A stretch of 58,667 nucleotides of DNA from Holophagales bacterium (lineage in GTDB: Bacteria; Acidobacteriota; Thermoanaerobaculia; Multivoradales; Multivoraceae): NCBI GenBank assembly GCA_009836625.1, contig VXVC01000013.1, positions 1-58,667 of the forward strand. Direction: 5' to 3'. Each line of letters starts with the position of its first letter. Position 1 is the first letter of the stretch. Below the pieces are notes generated by a model. That model ran no database searches. It saw only the letters and a list, made by a program, of their open reading frames with translations, and was not told where the DNA came from. Below, one piece after another: positions 1 through 6,154 of the stretch. The position numbers were made by a program, and so were the translations under genes.

Positions 1-21
1 GGTGGCGACGCCTTTTCAATA

Positions 22-165
22 CCGCGGGGGGGGGGGGTGTGATCACCCGCGGCCGCCGATGGCGGCTACATAAGCGCCGCCGGCTACGCGGGCGACCACT
101 TTCCCCGGGCTACGCCGCTCCGCGGCTCCGCCCGCAGGCGGGTCAGAAGACCCGCGCACCCAGAG
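22..165 (-). repeat. Palindromic hairpin repeat, copy 1
   Basis: This is a GC-rich element built of successive hairpins. The right end carries the inverse of the signature CTGGGTGCGCGGGTCTTCTG, ending at 165, and 85-165 aligns with the right half of copy 3. The left part keeps the order of three hairpins (a CCGCGGG/CCCGCGG stem, GCCGCC-GAT-GGCGGC, then an imperfect GCCGGC stem) but is diverged and contains a long G run. It lies 60 bases upstream of the dehydratase start at 226. Bases 5-18 resemble the pyrimidine tail of yet another copy cut by the window edge. Confidence 0.7.
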
Positions 166-225
166 AACAGCCGCCGGCATGGCGGGTTTCCCTGCCGCAG
201 TTGGCGAGCCCGAAGGCCAACCCGC

Positions 226-1551
226 ATGACTGACCTCGACCGAAGAACCCTGCTCGCAGCCGCCCTCGGCTTCGCCGCCGCCGGCTCCGCCGCCAGCCGC
301 CCTCTCCGCGGCCAGCAACAACAACCCGGCCCCCTAGAAAAGACCTTCGAAGACGCCAAACCCCTCAACCTCCGCATCACCGACCTCAAGACCTTCCTCG
401 TCGACGCCGGCAACGACGAGAACTTCGTCTTCGTCAAGCTCTACACGAACCAGGGGATCACCGGCCTCGGCGAAGGCACCCTCGCCAACAAGGGCGAAGT
501 CGTCGCCGCCGCCATCGAGAACCACAAGCGCTACCTCGTCGGCAAGGACCCGACCGAGATCGAGCGCCACTGGCGCGGCATGTTCATCGGCCCCCGCTAC
601 CGCGGCGGCCCGGTGCTCATGTCGGCCCTCTCCGCGGTCGAGATCGCCATGTGGGACATCCTCGGCCAGGCCCTCGGCCAGCCGATCTGGCAACTCCTCG
701 GCGGGAAGGCCCGCGACAGGGTGCGGCTCTACTGCCACGAGGGCTACCTCGAACGGATCAGCCATCGCCAGAAGCGCCGCGCCGCCGACTACGAGGAGGA
801 GCTCGACCTCTGGCGCCAGAAGAAGGAAGCCGGCTGGACCTGCGTCAAGGGCGGCTTCTACCCGGGCGGCCGGCCAATCAACCACCGCGTCTCGATCCGC
901 CGCGGCGTCGAGCACCTCGCCCGGGTGCGCGAGATCGTCGGGCCGGACTTCGACATCATCGTCGAGGCGCACGGCAAGCCGACGCCGCTCTCCGCCGTCG
1001 AGTTCTGCAACCGGGTGGAGGAGTACCGGCCGTTCTGGGTCGAGGAGGTCACCCAACTCGAGAACGAGGTGATCGAGGAGGTCCGCCAGATCCGCGCCCA
1101 GACCCGCGTGCCGCTGGCGACCGGCGAGCGCCTCACCTCGCGCTACCACTTCGCGCCGCTGTGCTCCGAGCGGCTCGTCGACGTCATCATGCCGGATGTC
1201 GTCCACGTCGGCGGCATCTCCGAGCTGCGCAAGATCGCGATCATGGCCGAGGGCTTCCGGGTCGACGTGTCGCCGCACAACCCGCAGAGCGAGGTCAGCA
1301 CCCTCGCCTCCATGCACGTCTGCGCCTCCACCCCGAACTGCACCATCCTCGAGATCGGCAGCGGCCAGGACCCCTTCTGGCAGGACCTCTTCCATGGCGG
1401 CCACTTCTCCTACGAACGCGGCTTCGCCAAGCTCCCAAGCCGCCCCGGCCTCGGCATCGACCTCGACGAGGAAGTCGCCGCGAAGTTCCCCTACGAGCCG
1501 AAGAACTGGAGCACCCTGACGACAGAAGATGGCGCGTTCGTGGATCGATAA
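226..1551 (+). CDS. Exported enolase-superfamily sugar-acid dehydratase (D-galactonate dehydratase-like)
   Basis: The protein has 441 residues. It opens with a twin-arginine signal (RR at 6-7, hydrophobic run to about residue 24), so Tat export of a folded enzyme is likely. The rest is a mandelate racemase/muconate lactonizing enzyme fold: N-terminal capping domain to about residue 165, then the barrel. Visible motifs are EAHG near 247-250 (galactonate dehydratases usually have DxHG), WVEEV, TGER near residue 300 and SPHNP near 350, which match the metal ligands and catalytic His of the galactonate dehydratase group. The expected reaction is sugar acid to 2-keto-3-deoxy sugar acid; the exact substrate cannot be read from sequence. 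It is the first gene of a four-gene exported-protein operon and overlaps the next gene by 23 bases if that gene starts at 1529. Confidence 0.85.
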   Translation: MTDLDRRTLLAAALGFAAAGSAASRPLRGQQQQPGPLEKTFEDAKPLNLRITDLKTFLVDAGNDENFVFVKLYTNQGITGLGEGTLANKGEVVAAAIENHKRYLVGKDPTEIERHWRGMFIGPRYRGGPVLMSALSAVEIAMWDILGQALGQPIWQLLGGKARDRVRLYCHEGYLERISHRQKRRAADYEEELDLWRQKKEAGWTCVKGGFYPGGRPINHRVSIRRGVEHLARVREIVGPDFDIIVEAHGKPTPLSAVEFCNRVEEYRPFWVEEVTQLENEVIEEVRQIRAQTRVPLATGERLTSRYHFAPLCSERLVDVIMPDVVHVGGISELRKIAIMAEGFRVDVSPHNPQSEVSTLASMHVCASTPNCTILEIGSGQDPFWQDLFHGGHFSYERGFAKLPSRPGLGIDLDEEVAAKFPYEPKNWSTLTTEDGAFVDR

Positions 1552-3424
1552 CGCTGGGTGTGGGAGGGAGTTGCCCTCTGGGTGCGCGGGTCTTCTGACC
1601 CGCTGCCGCCGAAGGCGGCGTCGAAATCGCCGCCGGCGAAGCCGGCGACCATTTTCTCTGCTACTCGTCACTGCCGTCGGCTGCGCCGCGCCGGCCCCCG
1701 ACCGAGCCGCCGAACTAGCCGCCCGCGAAGCCGGCAACCCCGGCGGCGAGAACTACGGCGAGTTCGGCCCGCCCGACGCGTACGAAGGCGACTCTCCGCA
1801 CCCGTTCTACGGCGCCGAGAACGAGTGGAGCCGCCGCATGTTCGACGAGCGCTCGGCCGACCTCTACTACAAGCGCCGCGGCCAGCGGCAGCTCCTCGAG
1901 ATACTCGACGGCAACCCAACCCGCGCGATCGAGCTAGCGGACGCCCGCCTCGCCGCCGACCCGGGCGACGCCGAATCGCACTTCATTCGCGCCGTAGCCC
2001 TGACCCAACTCGACGAGATCGACCAAGCCGAAGCCGCCATGCAAGCGGCCCTCGACGCCGGCATGCCCTTCGGCCGCTTCCTGGCCGGGCCGCGCGATCT
2101 GCTCGCGCCGCTCGCCGCAACCGCGACCTTCGCGCTGCACGCGGCGAGCCCGAACAAGGAGATCGTCCACGGCCCCATGCTGGGCGCCGTCACCGACACG
2201 ACCGCCGGCGTTTGGATCCGTACCGCCGAAGAAACCTCCTTCGAAGTCGTCGCCACAGCCGACGGCGAACGCCACACCGCTTCCGGCACCACGACGGTCG
2301 ATCAGGACTACACCGGCACGGCCACCCTCGCCGGCCTCTCACCGGACACCACCTACAGCTATCAGGTCCTCGTCGACGCCGGCACGCCGCCAGCGCTCCA
2401 GCCGCAGTCCAACCCGCAGTCGCAGTCCCAGTCGCCCAGCTACACCCTCCGCACCTCCCCACCGGCCGGCGCCTCCGGAACCGTCACCATCGCCTTCGGC
2501 GGCTGCGCCGGCTACACGCCCGCCAACGAACGCATGTGGGACACGATCGCCGCCCACTCGCCGCAGGCGCTGCTCCTCCTCGGCGACAACGTCTACGTCG
2601 ACCTGCCGGAGCAGCCCGGCCCGTTCCACGACTACACCTACTACCAGCGTCAGTCCCGCCCCGAGTTCCGCCGCCTGGTGAGCGCGACCCCGGTCTACGC
2701 CGTCTGGGACGACCACGACGCGGCCTTTGACGACATCTGGCTCGGCCCCTACGTCGACCGCCCGGCCTGGAAGCAGCCGATGGTCGAGCACTTCCGCCGT
2801 AACTGGAACAACCCGGCCTCCGGGTCGGCGTCGCACCCCGGCGTTTGGTTCCGGTTCTCGCTCGGCGACGTCGACTTCTTCCTGCTCGACGGCCGTACTT
2901 ACCGGACGAACCCCTTCGTCGAAGAGCGGACCATGCTGGGGCCGGTGCAGAAGGCCTGGCTGCTCGACGGGCTACGCGCTTCCGAGGCCATGTTCAAGGT
3001 GATCGCCAGCCCCGTCGCCTGGGCTGACGGGGCCAAGGCCGGGAGCCGCGACACCTGGTCGGGTTTCCCGGAGGAGCGGGAGCAGATCTTCCGCTTCGTT
3101 GAGGAGAACGACGTCCTGGGCGTGGTGCTGCTGTCGTCGGACCGTCACCGATCGGAGGCCTGGGCGATCGAGCGTGAGAGCGGGTACGCGTTTCACGATC
3201 TTCTGAGCGGGCAGTTGACCAACATTCATACGCACCCGGTGGAACCGGGTGCGCTGTTCAGCTACAACCTGAAGGACTCGTTTGGTTTGCTGACGTTTGA
3301 GACGGCGGGGGAGGAGCCGCGGGTGACGTACGAGATCTACTCGATTGATGATGAGTTGGTGGAGACACTGGTCATCCCGCACGCCGACCTCGCCGGCAGC
3401 AGCGAAGAAGGGGAGCAGTCATGA
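1529..3424 (+). CDS. Exported PhoD-like metallophosphatase
   Basis: The reading frame gives 631 residues. A TPR-like alpha-helical stretch (about 105-190) precedes a fibronectin-like PhoD N-terminal domain (about 215-310) and the metallophosphatase domain. GDNVY at about 352-356, WDDHD at 393-397 and SSDRH near 536-540 supply the metal ligands of alkaline phosphatase D/phospholipase D-like phosphatases. The N-terminus is unusual: residues about 16-42 are encoded by palindromic repeat copy 2 and read as an arginine-rich stretch followed directly by a hydrophobic segment ending AVGC, a possible lipobox. A TTG at 1571 preceded by GGGAGGGAG is an alternative start that would still include the repeat. 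No ATG, GTG or TTG lies between the repeat and the hydrophobic segment, so the repeat is probably translated. The stop overlaps the next start (ATGA). Confidence 0.85.
   Translation: MARSWIDNAGCGRELPSGCAGLLTRCRRRRRRNRRRRSRRPFSLLLVTAVGCAAPAPDRAAELAAREAGNPGGENYGEFGPPDAYEGDSPHPFYGAENEWSRRMFDERSADLYYKRRGQRQLLEILDGNPTRAIELADARLAADPGDAESHFIRAVALTQLDEIDQAEAAMQAALDAGMPFGRFLAGPRDLLAPLAATATFALHAASPNKEIVHGPMLGAVTDTTAGVWIRTAEETSFEVVATADGERHTASGTTTVDQDYTGTATLAGLSPDTTYSYQVLVDAGTPPALQPQSNPQSQSQSPSYTLRTSPPAGASGTVTIAFGGCAGYTPANERMWDTIAAHSPQALLLLGDNVYVDLPEQPGPFHDYTYYQRQSRPEFRRLVSATPVYAVWDDHDAAFDDIWLGPYVDRPAWKQPMVEHFRRNWNNPASGSASHPGVWFRFSLGDVDFFLLDGRTYRTNPFVEERTMLGPVQKAWLLDGLRASEAMFKVIASPVAWADGAKAGSRDTWSGFPEEREQIFRFVEENDVLGVVLLSSDRHRSEAWAIERESGYAFHDLLSGQLTNIHTHPVEPGALFSYNLKDSFGLLTFETAGEEPRVTYEIYSIDDELVETLVIPHADLAGSSEEGEQS
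1576..1660 (+). repeat. Palindromic hairpin repeat, copy 2 (inside coding sequence)
   Basis: Three perfect hairpins follow one another: GCGGGTC-TTCT-GACCCGC (1586-1603), GCCGCC-GAA-GGCGGC (1605-1619) and GCCGGC-GAA-GCCGGC (1632-1646), then a pyrimidine-rich tail (CCATTTTCTCTG). Only the left half of the element seen whole in copy 3 is present. It lies in frame at the start of the PhoD-like gene, just before the hydrophobic core of the signal peptide. All three forward frames are open across it. Confidence 0.85.
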
Positions 3425-6150
3425 GCCGCGCCGCGGGCACCGTCTTCTCTCTGGGTGCGCGGGTCTTCCGACCCGCTGCCGCCGCAGGCGGCGGAAAATC
3501 GCCGCCGGCGAAGCCGGCGACCTTGTTCTCGCCGGTCTCCGCCGCTCCGCGGCTCCGTCCGGCGGGCGGGTCAGAAGACCCGCGCACCCAGAGCACCGCC
3601 GTTGCAGTGGCGTTCCTTCTTCTCATCGGCCTGACCGCCTGCAGCCCACCACCCGACGCCGCCCCGCCTGCAGTCGAAACCACCGCCCTCTGGCTCTTCG
3701 ACGAACCCGCCGGCCTCTACCCGAGCCACACCCTCGACGACATGTCCGACAACGACATGGTCCTCACCCTCGGCCTCGGTGCCCAGGTCGCTCCCGGCCG
3801 CTACGGCAACGCGCTCCTGCTCGAGCCGCTCGACCCGCCGCTCGACGTGCCCCCGGCCGAAGAGAAGCCCGGCGAGTTCGGTCTCGCCCGCCTGCCGGTG
3901 CCCGAAGGCCGCACCGTCGAGCCGCTGAGCTGGTTCACGGCCCACTTCGCGGCGCTGATGACCTCCGGCGAGAACCACCTCCGCAAGCAGGTCGGCCACA
4001 AGAATCCGACGGCGAGCGCGCTCAATCTCGGCGACTTCGATTGGACCGTCGAGTTCTGGCACTCCCCGGGCGATGCCGCCTTCGGCGGGAGCCGGCCCGA
4101 AGGCCGGCGCACCGACACCCTGCCCGCAGCCGATACCCCGACCGCAGGCGAAGCCGTCGTCTTCGAGATCGGCACCGGCCCGCGGGGCGAGAACGACATC
4201 GTCACCCAGCTCTCCTGGTCCGCCGACCGCTCGCACTTCACGCTCGTCAACCAACCCGGCGGCGCGTCCATCGATATCCCAACCGCCGACCCCGACGCCA
4301 CGCCCACCTGGCGCCACTACGCCTTCACCTACGACGCCACCACCGACCAACTCCGCCACTACGTCGACGGTGCCCTCCAGCCGCTCTCACCACCAACCGC
4401 CCTCGAAGCCCTACCCGAAGGCGACGAGGCCTACTTCACCCTAGGCACCGACGCCCTCTGGAACCACCGCCTCACCGGCCTCCTCGACGAGTTCCGCGTC
4501 AGCCGCGGCCTCGTCTACACAGCGGACTTCGACCCACCCGCAACCTTCGCCACCACCCCCGAGCCCGTCGAACTCACCAAAGGCCCGCCGCTCCTCTTCG
4601 CCGCCGACACCTCCGTCACCGACGCCCCCACCGCCGACCTCACAGACACCGACGCCGCCTCCAACACCCCCCTCCACCTGGCCACCCGCAAACACCTCTT
4701 CATCGACGCCGCCCTCCTCGCCGACACCGCCGACGCCACCTTCACCGTCAACCCCCCACGCCGCGCCGAGCGCGTCATCGACAACATCAAGGGCACGTTC
4801 CGCAAGCACCTCACCGTCGCCTCCGGCGACGACGGCGTCATCCGCATCTACAACTCGCGGGAGGAGGACCACCTCGCCGTCTACACCTCGACCGACGGCG
4901 TCCACTTCGACCGGCCCGACCAGGGGCGCGGCGAGATCAACGGCCATCGCAACATCGTGATCCCCGACATGGTGGGCGGCCTCGGCAACCCGTTCTGGGA
5001 CCCGCAGGCGCCGCCCGACGAGCGCTGGAAGTACTTAACGGACTACCAGCGGCGCGGCCTCTACCTCTACACCTCGGCCGACGGCTACAACTGGACGCGG
5101 CGACGCAACATCGTCCTGCCGTTCCGGTCCGGCACCCAGAGCAGCACCTACTACGACGACCAGCGGCAGGTCTACATGGCCTACCACCGCTCCGGCATCT
5201 TCCACACGCCCGGCGGCGTGACGCAGCGCAGTTCGGTGGTCACGGAGCACGAGGACCTGCGCGCGACCCAGCCGTTCAAGCCGCTGACGCAGCAGGAGTA
5301 CTTCGACCTGCGCGCCGAGTACCCGCTCCGCGACCCGCTGCCGTGGTGGGTGGACAACGGCCCGCTGACGCCGGGCGGGTTCGGCATGGAGTACCCGCAC
5401 CTCTTCGACCCGACCCCCGAGGACCCGGTGGGCACCGACTTCTACCTCACCAAGGCGATGAAGTACCCCTACGCCCCGGACACCTACCTCGCTTTCCCGG
5501 TGGGCTACTTCCACTACTACGGCGACGGCCCGGAGGCGCGCAGGGCGCTGGGCCTGGAAGAGCGCGGCCTCGGCTCCGGCCCGCTCGAATCCCAGATCGC
5601 CGTCAGCCGCAACGGACTCGACTGGAAGCGCCACCCCGAGCCGGCCTACGTGGGCATCGGCCGCCACCAGGGGCGCGACGTGGTCACCGCCTACATCGGC
5701 CACGGCATGATCCGCCGCGGCGAGGAACTCTGGCAGTACTACTTCGGCGAGACGCACTACCACTCGCCCCACACCCAGGACCCGGACGGCCGCGGCGTCT
5801 ACCGGCTCGTCCAGCGCCTCGACGGCTTCATCTCGCTCGACAGTCCGTACGGCCACGAGACGACCGTCGTCACGCGGCCGCTCACGTTCGACGGCGACCG
5901 CCTGCAACTCAACGTCGACACCGACGCCGTCGGCTACCTGCAGGTCGGCTTCCTGGACGAGCAGGGAGAGCCGATCGAGGGCTACACGGTCGACGACTGC
6001 GTCTACGTCAACGGCGACTTCATCGCGAAGGAGGTCGACTGGCTTGAGACCGGCGCCGACGTGTCGCCGCTGGCCGGGCGAACCGTGCAGGTGGTGTTCC
6101 GCATGCGTGGCGCCAAGCTCTACGCGATGCAGTTCGTGGAAGGAGGATAG
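3421..6150 (+). CDS. Lipoprotein with LamG-like and five-bladed beta-propeller (GH43/GH32-like) domains
   Basis: The protein has 909 residues, starting at the ATG that overlaps the upstream stop (ATGA) and is preceded by AAGGGGAG. After a repeat-encoded stretch (about residues 10-58), a hydrophobic segment ends in the canonical lipobox LTAC, predicting a lipoprotein. Residues about 75-370 resemble a concanavalin-A/LamG jelly-roll, including the phrase WRHYAFTYDATTDQLRHYVDG. From about 415 the sequence resembles five-bladed propeller glycoside hydrolase-like proteins (repeated YTSTDGVHFDR- and YTSADGYNWTRR-type blades), widespread in Planctomycetes and Acidobacteria. It is probably a carbohydrate-binding or -cleaving surface protein; no catalytic triad was assigned. 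Its operon partners are all exported. Confidence 0.75.
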   Translation: MSRAAGTVFSLGARVFRPAAAAGGGKSPPAKPATLFSPVSAAPRLRPAGGSEDPRTQSTAVAVAFLLLIGLTACSPPPDAAPPAVETTALWLFDEPAGLYPSHTLDDMSDNDMVLTLGLGAQVAPGRYGNALLLEPLDPPLDVPPAEEKPGEFGLARLPVPEGRTVEPLSWFTAHFAALMTSGENHLRKQVGHKNPTASALNLGDFDWTVEFWHSPGDAAFGGSRPEGRRTDTLPAADTPTAGEAVVFEIGTGPRGENDIVTQLSWSADRSHFTLVNQPGGASIDIPTADPDATPTWRHYAFTYDATTDQLRHYVDGALQPLSPPTALEALPEGDEAYFTLGTDALWNHRLTGLLDEFRVSRGLVYTADFDPPATFATTPEPVELTKGPPLLFAADTSVTDAPTADLTDTDAASNTPLHLATRKHLFIDAALLADTADATFTVNPPRRAERVIDNIKGTFRKHLTVASGDDGVIRIYNSREEDHLAVYTSTDGVHFDRPDQGRGEINGHRNIVIPDMVGGLGNPFWDPQAPPDERWKYLTDYQRRGLYLYTSADGYNWTRRRNIVLPFRSGTQSSTYYDDQRQVYMAYHRSGIFHTPGGVTQRSSVVTEHEDLRATQPFKPLTQQEYFDLRAEYPLRDPLPWWVDNGPLTPGGFGMEYPHLFDPTPEDPVGTDFYLTKAMKYPYAPDTYLAFPVGYFHYYGDGPEARRALGLEERGLGSGPLESQIAVSRNGLDWKRHPEPAYVGIGRHQGRDVVTAYIGHGMIRRGEELWQYYFGETHYHSPHTQDPDGRGVYRLVQRLDGFISLDSPYGHETTVVTRPLTFDGDRLQLNVDTDAVGYLQVGFLDEQGEPIEGYTVDDCVYVNGDFIAKEVDWLETGADVSPLAGRTVQVVFRMRGAKLYAMQFVEGG
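3449..3593. repeat. Palindromic hairpin repeat, copy 3: complete form with 27-base terminal inverted repeats
   Basis: The element begins CTCTGGGTGCGCGGGTCTTC at 3449 and ends with its inverse at 3593; the 27-base ends match at 26 positions. Internal hairpins are GCCGCC-GCA-GGCGGC and GCCGGC-GAA-GCCGGC in the left half, and GCCGC-TCC-GCGGC in the right half. The hexamer GCACCG occurs on both sides (3437-3442 and 3593-3598), 156 bases apart, which is exactly 52 codons. Removing one 156-base unit would join MSRAAGT to AVAVAFLLLIGLTAC, an ordinary lipoprotein signal. This is the shape of a miniature inverted-repeat insertion with a 6-base target duplication, though six bases separate the left hexamer from the left inverted repeat. 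Confidence 0.8.
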
Positions 6151-6154
6151 GAGA

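Noticed and set aside
334..1737. Long minus-strand frames opposite the dehydratase, and similar frames at 5035-6327, 6746-7795 and 54508-55578
   Set aside because: These are shadows of well-supported + strand genes, with biased Ala/Arg/Val/Asp composition and no domains.
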